Assembly (NCBI GenBank): GCA_963773745.1
Contig: CAVZCL010000001.1
Location: 992,001-1,056,000 of the forward strand
Length of the DNA stretch: 64,000 nt
Origin: UBA5069 sp963773745
GTDB taxonomy: Bacteria; Chloroflexota; Anaerolineae; Caldilineales; Caldilineaceae
Direction: 5' to 3'
Made by a program: the position numbers and the translations under genes. Shown here in pieces: positions 47,013 to 57,600 of the stretch; positions within the stretch are counted from its first letter, which is position 1, and the number at the start of each line of letters is the position of its first letter. The notes below the pieces were generated by a model. The model saw only the letters and a list, made by a program, of their open reading frames with translations, had not been told where the DNA came from and made no database searches.

Positions 47013-47726
47013 ATGAGCAAAGATGCCGTCCTGCCTGCAGCCGAAGAAAAACCCCGCTTCGTCAACAACATGTTTGCGCGCATCGCGCCTACCTATGACC
47101 TGATGAACCGGCTGATGACGCTGGGCCAGGACCAGCGTTGGCGGCGTGAACTGCTTGACCTTGCCAACCTGCCGCCGCGCGGGTTGCTGCTGGACGTGGG
47201 CACGGGCACGGGTGACATCGCCTACGCCGCCCTGGAGAGCCTGCCCACTGTGCAGGCCTTTGGCGTGGACTTTACCTACGAAATGATGGCGGCGGGTGTG
47301 GACAAGACGCCCGGCCTGCGCGTGCCCTTTGCCCAGGCCGACACCTACCACCTGCCCTTTGCCGACAACAGTATGGATGCCGTGGTAAGCGGCTTCCTTG
47401 TGCGCAATGTGGTGGACCGCGCCGCGGCCTTCCGTGAAATGGCCCGCGTGACGAAGCCGGGCGGGCGCGTCGTCTGTCTCGAGACGACGCCGCCATCGAA
47501 CACGCTCATTGGCCAGGGCAGCCGCCTCTATTTTGACATGATCGTGCCCTTCCTGGGCGGCCTTATCAGCGGCGACCGCGACGCGTACACCTACCTGCCG
47601 CAGAGTACGCAGCACTTTGTGGAGCCCGACGCACTGCAGCGCCTTATGGAGCAGGCCGGCCTGCGCCACGTGGTCTACCGCCTGCGCATGTTTGGCACTG
47701 TGGCGATTCATGCAGGAACCAAATGA
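47013..47726 (+). CDS. UbiE/MenG-type quinone methyltransferase
   Basis: 237-residue SAM-dependent C-methyltransferase of the UbiE/MenG family, last step of menaquinone synthesis. ATG 47013 gives MSKDAVLPAAEEKPRFVNNM. Family sequence FVNNMFARIAPTYDLMNRLM is near-canonical. Motif I is LLLDVGTGTGDIAYAAL, followed by ADTYHLPFADNSMDAVVSGF and EMARVTKPGGRVVCLET. A menaquinone role is inferred from family; it would feed the cytochrome b module. Confidence 0.88.
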   Translation: MSKDAVLPAAEEKPRFVNNMFARIAPTYDLMNRLMTLGQDQRWRRELLDLANLPPRGLLLDVGTGTGDIAYAALESLPTVQAFGVDFTYEMMAAGVDKTPGLRVPFAQADTYHLPFADNSMDAVVSGFLVRNVVDRAAAFREMARVTKPGGRVVCLETTPPSNTLIGQGSRLYFDMIVPFLGGLISGDRDAYTYLPQSTQHFVEPDALQRLMEQAGLRHVVYRLRMFGTVAIHAGTK

Positions 47727-47823
47727 TGGTTGCACGTTGCAGCTTTGAAGGTTCGTTCCGGCGACGAATCTGCAACCGGCACGAAGCTGTAGCCTTCAAC
47801 CTGAAACCTTTCAACTCGCATTT

Positions 47824-48600
47824 ATGAGCATAGACGCAACCGAAGTCCTCGAACTGCATGGCGACCGCGCTGCCCAACGCGGCAACCCCAGCATGGTCTG
47901 GCGCGCGGGACAGAAGCGCCGCCTTGACCTCATTCTGCGTTGGGGCGCGACGCGCGCCGATGGCTCGCTGGGCACTGTGCTTGTCGACGGCTGCGGCGTT
48001 GGCATGTATGCGCATGCACTGCTGCCCCACAGCCGCGCTGTGCATGGCATCGACATTGAACCGGAGCATTTGCAGATTGCCGGCGTCAACGTGCCCACCG
48101 CGCGCTTTGCGCTTGCGCTTGGCGAGCAGCTGCCCTATGCCGACAACAGCTTTGACCTGGTGCTCAGCCACGAGGTGCTGGAGCATGTCTACGACGACGC
48201 CATGGCCGCTGCCGAAATCGTGCGAGTGCTTGCGCCTGGCGGCCGCGCCGTCATCTTTGCGCCCAACCGCCTCTATCCCTTTGAGACGCATGGCCACTAC
48301 TGGAACGGTGCGTACCACTTTGGCAACACGCCCCTCATCAACTATCTGCCCGATGCGCTGCGCAACCGCCTCGCGCCCCACGTGCGCGCCTACACGCGCA
48401 AGGGGCTGCTGGCGCTCTTCCTGGGCCAGCCTGTGCGCGTGGTGCAACTGACCGAAATCTACCCGGGCTACGACAACGTGGTCTACCGCCGCCCGGTGCT
48501 GGGCAAATGGCTGCGCCGCGCCACCTACGCGCTCGAGGCGTCGCCGCTGACGAACTTCGGCATCAGCCATTTGCTGGTGGTAGAGAAGACAAAAGCGTAA
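47824..48600 (+). CDS. Class I SAM-dependent methyltransferase
   Basis: 258-residue methyltransferase (type 11 fold). Motif I is GTVLVDGCGVGMYAHALLP with VHGIDIEPEHLQIAG. The later ALGEQLPYADNSFDLVLSHE and EIVRVLAPGGRAVIFAPNRL complete the fold. C-terminal aromatic-rich region (HYWNGAYHFGNTPLINYLPD) is typical of lipid or sugar methyltransferases. Substrate unknown. The spacer on each side is built from short reiterated words. Co-orientation with the UbiE-type gene may mean shared expression. Confidence 0.82.
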   Translation: MSIDATEVLELHGDRAAQRGNPSMVWRAGQKRRLDLILRWGATRADGSLGTVLVDGCGVGMYAHALLPHSRAVHGIDIEPEHLQIAGVNVPTARFALALGEQLPYADNSFDLVLSHEVLEHVYDDAMAAAEIVRVLAPGGRAVIFAPNRLYPFETHGHYWNGAYHFGNTPLINYLPDALRNRLAPHVRAYTRKGLLALFLGQPVRVVQLTEIYPGYDNVVYRRPVLGKWLRRATYALEASPLTNFGISHLLVVEKTKA

Positions 48601-48697
48601 CTGACACTTGGTGACATTGGTAACAGGGCGTGACCCAGTTACCAATTCACCCATTGCCAATTGTCTCTGCCTTGACTTTCTGGATACGTGAAGACCT

Positions 48698-51600
48698 ATG
48701 AACCGACACGAACGCGTGCTCATGAACCGCCGACAGCGGTCGCGCGCCGAAAACAACAAACCGCGTCCCTGGTTCTGGGTTGGCCAGAGCGTGCTTGCCA
48801 TCACCGTTGCCAGCATCCTGGTTGTCGGCGGCATGGTGGGCGGCGGCGTTGCACTGGGCCTGAGCATCTACAACTCCTACGCCGACCAGTTGCCCGACGC
48901 CAGCTTCATCGAACAGCAGCAGGATGATTTCCAAACGGTGCGCATCTACGATCGCACTGGCCAGTACCTGCTTTACGAGAGCGTGGACCCCCGCCCCTTC
49001 CGCGGCGACCGCACCTTCATTCCTCTGGATAAGATGTCGCCGTGGGTGTGGAAGTCGGCCGTGGCGCTGGAGGACCGCAATTTCTTCGAGAACCCTGGTG
49101 TCAACCTGCGCGGCCTCTTTCGCGCCTTCTTCTCCAACGTGCAGGGCGGTGCGGTGCAGGGTGGCTCCTCGATTACACAGCAGCTGATCAAGAATGTGGT
49201 CATCCCCGTGGAGGATCGCGCGCAGCAATCATATGCGCGCAAGATCAAGGAAGTGATCCTCTCGCTCGAGGTTACACGCCGCTACTCCAAGGAGCAGATC
49301 CTTGAGTGGTATCTCAACTATAACTTCTACGGCAATCTCGCCTATGGTGTGGAGGCCGCGAGCCAGGTCTATTTTGGCAAGAGCAGCGCCGAGCTCACAC
49401 TGGCCGAAGCGGCCATGCTCGCGCCGATTCCGCAGTTTCCCGCGCTCAATCCGATTGACAACCCCGAGGACGCCAAGGAGCGTCAGGGGATTACGCTGAA
49501 TGGCATGGTGGAGGCGGGCGTCATTACCCAGGCCGAAGCCGACGCTGCCTTCGCCGTGCCGCTGGAGCTGAAGACATCTGTGGCCGAGCGCTTCGACATC
49601 CTCACCGCGCCCCACTTTGCGCTCTACGTGCTTCAGCGCATCAAGGATGAATTCAACACGGCCGACGACCCCTACTTCATCTGGAGAAAGGGCCTCGAGG
49701 TCTACACGACGCTGGATGTCGACCTGCAGAAGTTTACTGAGCAGACGGCGCGTGAGCAGGTCGCCAAGCTGGTGGAGCAAGGCAAGAATGCCAGCAATGC
49801 TGCGGTTGTCGTCATTCGCAACGACACAGGCGAAGTGCTGGCGATGGTCGGCTCGCTTGACTACAACGATGACAAGATTGATGGTCAGGTAAATGTGGCC
49901 ACTGCGGAGCGGCAGCCCGGCTCCAGCTTCAAGCCCTTTGTCTACCTCACGGCACTGCAGGAAGGCAGCAGCGCCGCCAGCTTGATTCTCGACGTCGCAA
50001 CGGCCTTTCCGCAGGCCGACGGCACCTACTATCGTCCCGAGAATTACGACCGCCAATACCACGGCCCCGTCTCGCTGCGCAATGCGCTGTCGCGCTCCTA
50101 CAACATTCCGGCCGTGCGCGTGCTCGAGCAGGTGGGCGTGGGTGATGCGTTGCGCATGGCCCACCAGCTGGGCATCAACGGCCTCAACCGCGGCCTGGGC
50201 TACTACGGCCTGAGCCTGGTGCTGGGCGGTGGCGAAGTTTCGCTCATCGACCACACCTACGCCTATTCGGTGCTGGGCAACGGCGGCGTGATGATTGGCC
50301 AACCGCGCCTGCCGGAGCAGTTAAGCCCGGGCTTCCGCACCCTTGATCCTGTGGCGCTACTCCAGGTGCGCGACAGCGCAGGCAACGTGCTCAAGAAATA
50401 TGACCAGCCCGAAGCGGCGCGCATTGTCGACGCCGATGACGCGTACGTGCTCGCCGATATCATGAGCGACGATGTGGCGCGTTCGCCTGCATTTGGCGCC
50501 AACACCGACCTCACGCTGCCCGACCGCAAGGTGGCCGCCAAGACGGGCACAACCAATGGCTTCAAGGACAACTGGACCATGGGCTTCACCCCTCAGTACA
50601 CTGTGGGTGTGTGGGTGGGCAACACTGACAACGAATCCATGGTCAACGTCACCGGTCTCTCGGGCGCGGCGCCCATCTGGAATGCCGTCATGAGGAAGGT
50701 GCATGAGGGGCAGCCGGTGCGCTGGTACGACCGCCCGGGCACCATCATCGACAAGACCGTCTGCACGCCCAGCGGGCTGCTGCCTACGCCCTCCTGCCCG
50801 GGCAGCAGCCAGCGCAACGAAATCTTTGTGGCCGGCACCGAGCCAACGCGGCCCGACAACATGTGGCAGACCTTCGAGATTGACACCGAGACCAGCCAGC
50901 TTGCCACGGCGGAGACACCGCCCGAGCGCCGCAATGTGCAGGCTTTCATGATTGTGCCCTCCGAGGCACAGGACTGGGCGCGCGATAGCGGCATTGCGCA
51001 GCCACCCACGGGCGGCAGCAATCAGGAAAACGTGCTCGTGGCCTATGACCCCGACACATCGATTATCTCGCCCACAATCAACGGCTACATTGGCGGCAAC
51101 ATCGAGATTATGGGCAACGCGCGCGGCGGCAGCCACCGCCTTGAAATTGGGCAGGGGCTGGACCCCACCGAATGGCAGCAGATCGGCGAGGAGCGCGGCG
51201 ACGAGGTGGTCAACGGCAAGCTGCAAAGCCTGGATACGACGCAGTTCGGCGAAGGGCTCTACACGCTGCGGCTGACCGTTAACCGCCCTGAGGGCGCCAA
51301 GCAGTGGACGACGCCGGTGACCATCGACAACACGCCGCCCAGCGTGGTGCTGAGCGAACCCATTGCCGATCGCCTCTACGTTATGGAGGACGACGAGCAG
51401 ATCAACATCAACGCCATCGTCAACGACACGTGGGCGGTGGGCAAGGTGGAATTCTATGTGGATGGCGCCGTCATTGGCTCGGCCACAGTGTCGCCCTATA
51501 ATGAACGCTGGAAGATCACCATGCGCGACAGTTCCGTGGATGGAGGCGTCGCGTGGCCTGCCTTCACCAGCGATGACCCCGAGGTGCAGCCGGGCACAAT

Positions 51601-51757
51601 TCTCAGCTTTGGCGACGGCTTTGCCGCCGTACGCACTGCCGGCGGTGTCTATTTCGAGGGGCACACCATCAAGGTGGTGGCCTACGACCGTGCGGGCAAC
51701 AAGACGGAAAGCGAAGAAGTGCGCGTTTGGGTGCGCCACAAGAAGGTGACGCAATAA
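48698..51757 (+). CDS. Class A penicillin-binding protein (PBP1A-type) with C-terminal Ig-like domains
   Basis: 1019-residue bifunctional peptidoglycan synthase. A membrane helix (VLAITVASILVVGGMVGGGV) follows a basic cytoplasmic start. The GT51 domain has the catalytic Glu in AVALEDRNFFENPG, GGSSITQQLIKN, and KEQILEWYLNYNFYGNLAYG. The transpeptidase has SXXK (S409-K412, PGSSFKPF), SYN (467-469) and KTG (from 615, AAKTGTTNGF). About 350 residues after this hold Cys-containing linker sequence and beta-rich, Ig-like segments (WTTPVTIDNTPPSVVLSEPI and IKVVAYDRAGNKTESEEVRV), longer than in most PBP1A proteins and possibly wall-binding. Confidence 0.93.
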   Translation: MNRHERVLMNRRQRSRAENNKPRPWFWVGQSVLAITVASILVVGGMVGGGVALGLSIYNSYADQLPDASFIEQQQDDFQTVRIYDRTGQYLLYESVDPRPFRGDRTFIPLDKMSPWVWKSAVALEDRNFFENPGVNLRGLFRAFFSNVQGGAVQGGSSITQQLIKNVVIPVEDRAQQSYARKIKEVILSLEVTRRYSKEQILEWYLNYNFYGNLAYGVEAASQVYFGKSSAELTLAEAAMLAPIPQFPALNPIDNPEDAKERQGITLNGMVEAGVITQAEADAAFAVPLELKTSVAERFDILTAPHFALYVLQRIKDEFNTADDPYFIWRKGLEVYTTLDVDLQKFTEQTAREQVAKLVEQGKNASNAAVVVIRNDTGEVLAMVGSLDYNDDKIDGQVNVATAERQPGSSFKPFVYLTALQEGSSAASLILDVATAFPQADGTYYRPENYDRQYHGPVSLRNALSRSYNIPAVRVLEQVGVGDALRMAHQLGINGLNRGLGYYGLSLVLGGGEVSLIDHTYAYSVLGNGGVMIGQPRLPEQLSPGFRTLDPVALLQVRDSAGNVLKKYDQPEAARIVDADDAYVLADIMSDDVARSPAFGANTDLTLPDRKVAAKTGTTNGFKDNWTMGFTPQYTVGVWVGNTDNESMVNVTGLSGAAPIWNAVMRKVHEGQPVRWYDRPGTIIDKTVCTPSGLLPTPSCPGSSQRNEIFVAGTEPTRPDNMWQTFEIDTETSQLATAETPPERRNVQAFMIVPSEAQDWARDSGIAQPPTGGSNQENVLVAYDPDTSIISPTINGYIGGNIEIMGNARGGSHRLEIGQGLDPTEWQQIGEERGDEVVNGKLQSLDTTQFGEGLYTLRLTVNRPEGAKQWTTPVTIDNTPPSVVLSEPIADRLYVMEDDEQININAIVNDTWAVGKVEFYVDGAVIGSATVSPYNERWKITMRDSSVDGGVAWPAFTSDDPEVQPGTILSFGDGFAAVRTAGGVYFEGHTIKVVAYDRAGNKTESEEVRVWVRHKKVTQ

Positions 51758-51845
51758 CAGCGAGTTGCAGGTTTGAAGCTTCCAGGTGACGGCCCGTTGC
51801 TCACCAGCCTGAAACCTCTAAACTCTTGACCCCTGAAACCAGGCT

Positions 51846-52673
51846 ATGACAAACATTCTGATTACCAACGATGATGGCGTGTACGCACCCGGGCTGCTGG
51901 CCCTCAAGCACGGGCTGGATGCGCTAGGCACTGTCTACGTGCTGGCGCCCGAACGCAACTGGAGCGCGGCCGGCCACGCACGCACCATGCATGATCCGCT
52001 GCGCATTAACAAAGTGCGGCTGGAGGACGGCAGCGCTGCCTTCGCCACCTCCGGTGGCCCGGCGGACTGCGTCGCGCTGGCGCTGCTGGGCGCGCTCGAT
52101 GTGGAGATTGACCTTGTGGTCTCCGGCATCAACAACGGCCACAACATGGGTAATGACGTCAACTACAGCGGCACCGTGGCCTGCGCGCGCGAAGCCACAA
52201 TCTTCGGCGTGCCGGGCATTGCCGTAAGCACGGCGCTTAAGGCGCTTGCCAAGTGCGCGCTGCCCGCGGCTCGGCAACTGGCAGGCGCTGTCGCCGCCAT
52301 GGTGGCATCCCAGGTGCTCGAACACGGGCTGCCCAAGGGGACCATGCTCAATGTCAACGTGCCCGCCGTTGCGCCCGAACAGCTGCGGGGCGTGGAAGTG
52401 ACGCGCCTGGGCGTGCGCACCTATGCCGACGCGCTCATGCGGCGCGAAGATCCCTACGGCCATCCCTACTACTGGATCTACGGCGCGCTGCCCACCGACG
52501 AGGCCGACGACGGCACCGACGTGGGCGCCATCGCCAACGACATGGTCAGCATCACCCCCGTCGGCCTCGACATGACCGAACATGGCGTGCAGGATCTCCT
52601 GCGCCGCTGGACCTTTGACACGCTCCAGGTGCGTAAGGCGGCGGGCGTGGCTGAGGTGCGCCATGGTCTTTAA
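51846..52673 (+). CDS. surE: 5'-nucleotidase SurE
   Basis: 275-residue metal-dependent survival-protein phosphatase acting on nucleoside monophosphates. The start MTNILITNDDGVYAPGLLAL holds the NDDG metal motif. Further signatures are LAPERNWSAAGHARTM, PADCVALAL and VVSGINNGHNMGNDVNYSGT with the metal Asn. A spacer of 88 bases with reiterated CCTGAAACC words precedes it. The stop overlaps the next gene by 11 bases, suggesting coupling. Confidence 0.93.
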   Translation: MTNILITNDDGVYAPGLLALKHGLDALGTVYVLAPERNWSAAGHARTMHDPLRINKVRLEDGSAAFATSGGPADCVALALLGALDVEIDLVVSGINNGHNMGNDVNYSGTVACAREATIFGVPGIAVSTALKALAKCALPAARQLAGAVAAMVASQVLEHGLPKGTMLNVNVPAVAPEQLRGVEVTRLGVRTYADALMRREDPYGHPYYWIYGALPTDEADDGTDVGAIANDMVSITPVGLDMTEHGVQDLLRRWTFDTLQVRKAAGVAEVRHGL

Positions 52674-53666
52674 ACCTGCCTCCCTGCCCGCACGCTGGGA
52701 AGGGCTGGCCGTCTGCGCGTGGGTTGCAATTGGCCAATTGCTGGTGCTGCAGTGGATTCGCTTGCGTACCACCGACTGGCTGACCTTTGTGCTGGTCACC
52801 GGACTGCTGCTTAGCATTCCCATGTTGCTGCACGTTGCCTACCGCACGTGGATTGCCTTCTCGCTCGAATACTGGGTGGATCGCAATGCCGTCACCGTGC
52901 GCTGGGCCGATGTGCGCCAGACGATCCCGCTGGCCGAAGTGCACGAGATGTCGCTGCCCGATGCGTTCGAGCACGAATCCACGGAAGCAGCGCCGACGCC
53001 TGAAGAGGTGGGACCCCTGCCGCTGCCGCCGTGGCTGCTACAGGCAAAGCGGCAGCGGCGCGGCGCGGGGCCCAGCGCGTTGAGCGCAGCGCGCGCTTCT
53101 GGATCAACTGGCCCTCCCATTTTGTGCGTCCCCACCCCAACCAAGCGGGCGCCACGCTCCTGGCCACGCGACCTCTCGCCGATTGCGTCCTGCTTGAGAC
53201 GGCCGCTGCCAGCTTTGCGTTGGCCCCGGCCGCGCCGTCGGACTTTGCCGATGCCGTGGAGGAACGTGCGCGCATGGGCCCCGTGGCCAACGTGGCGCTG
53301 GAGCTTGAGCGCCGTTTTGACCCGGCGCGCCTTGTGAGCGGTGACAGGGTGGGGATCACCCTGGTTCTGCTCGGGCTGCTGGGCTCCATTTTGCTCTTTG
53401 GCGGGCTGATGATCCGTTTCCCCGGCCTGCCCGATGTCATGGCTGTGCGCTACTCCGCCGCAGGTGATCCGGAACTGGTGCGCGAGAAGGCGGGGCTCTT
53501 CCTGCTGCCCGCGATTGGCCTCATGGCATGGATTGTCAACGGCCTGTGGGGTGCGCTGCTGGCCATGCGCGGCCAAAAGGCAGGCTCATACCTGCTGTGG
53601 GGCGGCACGCTCATCGTGCAGCTCTGCGCCTTCTTCGCCATTGCGGGGCTGATTGGCTGGCGCTGA
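52663..53666 (+). CDS. PH-like membrane protein (frameshifted)
   Basis: About 334 residues across a frame break near 53060 in a CGGCGCGGCGCGGGG tract (one base missing or two extra). Two N-terminal helices (AVCAWVAIGQLLVLQWI and WLTFVLVTGLLLSIPMLLHV) are followed by a PH-like segment (WVDRNAVTVRWADVRQTIPL). After the break come SARFWINWPSHFVRPHPNQA and three helices (ITLVLLGLLGSILLFGGLMI, LFLLPAIGLMAWIVNGLWG, YLLWGGTLIVQLCAFFAI). The middle motif VMAVRYSAAGDPELVREK recalls DUF1648. The function is unknown. ATG 52663 overlaps the surE end. Confidence 0.65.
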
Positions 53667-53812
53667 GCCGCCAATCCCAAAGCGCCATTCTCTGCAATTC
53701 TCGCATTGCGCGCCCCTTCATGTAGACTACAATGCTGCAGATTTGACTGCCTGGAAGCGGCGGTGCACCCCCTGGGGATTGTGACCGCACACCATCTGGA
53801 AACTGCCATCCC

Positions 53813-54607
53813 GTGCCGGATAGCCCACCTCCGTTCCTCACAATTGTCATTCCCGCATACAACGAAGAGCGGCGGCTGCCCCCTTCTCTGCTCAAGGTGG
53901 CGGAGTATCTGCGCGCACAGGCGTATGCAGCCGAAGTCATCGTCGTGGAAAATGGCTCCACTGATCGCACGAGCGAGGCGGTGGAAACGTTCATCGCGCA
54001 GCACGTGCGCCCCGAGGATAACTTCAACGTACGGCTGATGCACAGCGCGCCTGGCAAGGGCGCTGCCGTCAAGGTGGGCATGCTGGCGGGGCGGGGCGAC
54101 TATCTCTTCATCTGCGACGCCGACTTTTCCATGCCGGTGACTGAAATTGGCAAGTTCCTGCCGCCCACGCTGCCGGCGCTTGGCTATGATGTGGCCATTG
54201 CCAGCCGCGAGATCGAGGGCGCCGTGCGCTACGACGAACCCTTCTATCGCCACTTCATGGGGCGCGTCTTCAATCTGCTTGTGCGCGTGCTTGCTGTTTC
54301 GGGCATTCAGGACACGCAGTGCGGCTTCAAGTGCTTTACGCGTGCAGCGGCGCACACGGTCTTTCCGCTGCAACGCATTGACGGGTGGGGCTTCGACGTT
54401 GAAGTGCTCTACATCGCGCGCCTGCACGGTCTGCGGCTGACCGAGATACCCATTGAGTGGTTCTATCAGACCGACAGCCGCGTGCGCCCTGTGCACGACA
54501 CCATCAACATGGTGCGCGAGCTGCTCAAGATTCGGCGCATGGGCCGCCAGGGTGTCTACGATGCGCCCCTGACCAGTAAGACCCCTTCAGAAGCGGCTGC
54601 ACTGTAG
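53813..54607 (+). CDS. Family 2 glycosyltransferase (dolichyl-phosphate sugar synthase-like)
   Basis: 264-residue GT-A enzyme similar to dolichyl-phosphate beta-glucosyltransferase/mannosyltransferase. It probably loads sugar onto a polyprenyl phosphate for surface glycosylation. The start is GTG 53813; no ATG fits. Nucleotide-sugar motifs are LTIVIPAYNEERRLPPSLLK, VIVVENGSTDRTSEA and the metal DXD-like YLFICDADFSMP. The acceptor region has GIQDTQCGFKCFTRAAAHTV and RIDGWGFDVEVLYIARLHGL. No C-terminal membrane anchor is seen. A hairpin terminator follows. Confidence 0.88.
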   Translation: MPDSPPPFLTIVIPAYNEERRLPPSLLKVAEYLRAQAYAAEVIVVENGSTDRTSEAVETFIAQHVRPEDNFNVRLMHSAPGKGAAVKVGMLAGRGDYLFICDADFSMPVTEIGKFLPPTLPALGYDVAIASREIEGAVRYDEPFYRHFMGRVFNLLVRVLAVSGIQDTQCGFKCFTRAAAHTVFPLQRIDGWGFDVEVLYIARLHGLRLTEIPIEWFYQTDSRVRPVHDTINMVRELLKIRRMGRQGVYDAPLTSKTPSEAAAL

Positions 54608-54638
54608 CGCCTCTACGACGCAAAGGCGCTACAAACAA

Positions 54639-54670
54639 AGCGGGCGCCGGTCTCTCCACCGGCGCCCGCT
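54639..54670. terminator. Hairpin terminator between convergent genes
   Basis: Perfect 13-bp stem (AGCGGGCGCCGGT, 54639-54651, with 54658-54670) around a CTCTCC loop. On the minus strand it is followed by TTTGTTTG and would end the surface-protein transcript. It also lies about 30 bases after the glycosyltransferase stop. Confidence 0.85.
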
Positions 54671-54699
54671 GACGTATTCAATTGTTCTGCTGCGCCCCG

Positions 54700-57600
54700 C
54701 TAATCGCCCATGATCGCGGGCAGGAAGATGCGCTCGTTGCTCGGCTCGTCGCTCGGCGCATCCGCAGTGGGCGTCTGGCTGAAGCCCGCATCGATGTCGA
54801 GATTGACGCCGCCGATTGGCAAGACGATGTTGGGAGAGCGACCCGCCGCGTCAATCACACTGACGACCGTCGGGTCGCTTCCCTGGTTGGCGAGCGTGGG
54901 CGTATAGCCACCGGGCACCGTGAAGATGACATAGTAGACGCCCCCCACAAGGTCCACGAACTCGTAGGCGCCAAGGCCGTCCGTCACGGTTGTGGCGACG
55001 AGTGTGTCAGCAGCCCCTGCCGTTGTGGGCGCGTCCACCGAGTAGAGGCCGACGGGCACGTTGGCAAAGGCCGGCTCGCTTGCGTCCTGGATGCCGTTCT
55101 TGTTAACGTCCTCCCACACATAGTCTCCCAGCGCAGCCAGCAGGCCATTCTTCCAGGTGCAGGTCACCGTCTCGGCCGGGTCAATGTTGTAAAGCGCACC
55201 CCCCTTGCCCCCGCCAATGATTTCACCTGGGTCGGGATCCGGCACAGGGAAGGAGTTGTTCGTGGGGTCTACACAGCGAATGCGCAGCAGCGCCCGATCC
55301 AGCGGCACAGTCTCGGTGACGAAGTAGAGGCCCGGACGCACGGTATAGGTCATCGAATCACCGCCACGCAGCGTTGCGGTGATACCGTCTTGCGTCAGGA
55401 GCCGCCCGCCCTCGAAGTCAAACAACTGAGCAGCGTCAGTGGGGACGGTCGTCTTCTCAACCACCAGCGTACCCGGTTGCTCGTTATAGAAGGAGCATTT
55501 GACAGTAATCGGCCCAAAGATGTTGAAGACGGCGCGGCGCGCATCCAGATCGGGTACACCGCCGCCGGTGCAGGTAATCTCATAGAGCGTCCAGTCTGGC
55601 GTGAGCAACTCTGTCACCGTGTAGATGCCTGTAGGCACCGTGTAGGTGTAGGCAAGTGAACCGTTTGACGGCGGCTGAATTGTCCCGCTGCTCGGCAGGC
55701 TGTTGGCAGGCGAATCGGGAGGCGGCGCGACCTCAAAATACGCCTCGCCCGTAAACTGGAAGGGGGGCGGATTCAAGACCGCGCACCACCTTCTCAATCA
55801 CAATCTGGGCCGTACATTGAACGATCGAAACGACCTCGACGTCGTAGTCCTTGCCCTGGCCATTGATATAGGCCGTGTTACGAATGACCAGATTGCAGAC
55901 CCCTTCGGGCAGCGGGTCGATCGTCACATTGAAGCGCACGCGCCAGGTCACGCCCACGGGCATGTCGTTGCCTGTCACGCCGGCGCCATCCAGCGGGAAG
56001 GGAGTGCCCGTGATGTCATCGGGCACGAGCGTCCAGCCACTGCCTAGGTCGGCAAAGGTGCTGTTGGGCACATAGCTCGTACCAGTTGGAATAGTGTCCG
56101 TGAGCGTCATCGAGGGGATGGGCGCAATGCCGGTGTTCCGGCTCTCGATTGTGTAGGTCATCGTGTCGCCCGGTGTGAGGTAGCCATTCGCGTCGGCATC
56201 TTCCGACAGCTCGGCCGTCTTGAGGCCAGTGAAGCTGCGCAGCGGCGGGATGCTCGTGCCCACGTCAAAACCCGGCTCGCCGGAACTTGCCACGTTGGGG
56301 TCCTCGCCCCAGACGGCAATGATGTCGCAGCCCGCGTCTCCCGTGTTGTTGGGGCCGCTGCGCGAGGTAATGCGCATGCCGGTCTGATTGCGATCAATGG
56401 GGTCAAAGAGGCGGATCGACTGTAGGCCAGCAACGAGCATTCCCTGGTCCGACGTGGCCTCGTTGATGCCGTCCACTGTGTCGGACGCATCATTATCGCC
56501 GTTGAGATCGGCTTTGTCGGGCGTGCCGTCACCGTTGAAGTCGGCGTAGATGTAGGTGCTGGAGGCTTGCCCGGAACAGACCGGCGTGACGAAGATGGGG
56601 CTGCCGTTCTGGTTGGGTGACTGTGACGAGGTTGGATCGCGGCCGAGGCCAAGGCCAACAAGAGCCTGGGGCGAGAGGAAACCCTCGGGGAGCATGGTGA
56701 AGCCCCAGTCCCAGGTTTGGCCACCACTACCCTGCAGCGCCGCAGAATCCACAAGCGAAATCGCGAGGAAAGTCGCACCAATCGGGAAGAGTGAGACGCA
56801 TTCGGCGCCCGATCGATCAGGCACGGAAAGGATGGCTGTCCCATTGGCGCCAACCGCGATGTCTTCCGAGCTGCTGCGGAAGCGGCAGCGGACGGTGAGC
56901 GGCGTTGTCGATCCATTGAAGATCTGGATCTGTGTCTTTATCTGGGGATTTGCGTTTGATTTGACCACGCCCACAGGGCTATAGTAGCGGCTTCCCCAAT
57001 CCTCCTTGGGCGTCAGCGTGAAGCCGCGATACTCATACGTGGAGTCGCGGTCGGCCGTGAGCAGATGTACCTGGATTGGGTAATTGGCGCTTGCGGTGGC
57101 CGCCTCATCAATGTTGTCGACAATCAACGATTGCCCCTGGCCCAGCGTGGCATTGGTGACGGTGCCGCCCGGCTTGGGGCCGTTTGTGTCAACGGTCACC
57201 TGCGTGCCTGGCTGCGTGGCCTGGATGGCCATTGAGGTGTACTGGAAGGTGCTGTTGTAGTTGTTGTCCTCACCGGCGGGCGACTGATACAAGGTGCCCC
57301 ACTCGCTCGTGGGGTACATCTCCATGGCGCCGGCAAGCAGTGTGCGCGGCTGCGTCGCCCAGAAGACGCGGCTTACTGCTACCTGCTGCGTGGCGCCAAT
57401 CTTGTCACCACCGTCGAAGTCGATCACACTCTGCAGCGTGGTCGGGTCGATTGTACTCGAAAGCACCACCACGTTGCCGCTCGCAAAAGTATCGTTTGCA
57501 TTGGTGCAGGTGAGTGGCGTCTTGCCGTCCTTGTTGGGGGCGCAGCCGTCGGCAGCCACACCGTTGCCCCAGATCTGCGTGCCGCCCAGGTTGCCCGCGC

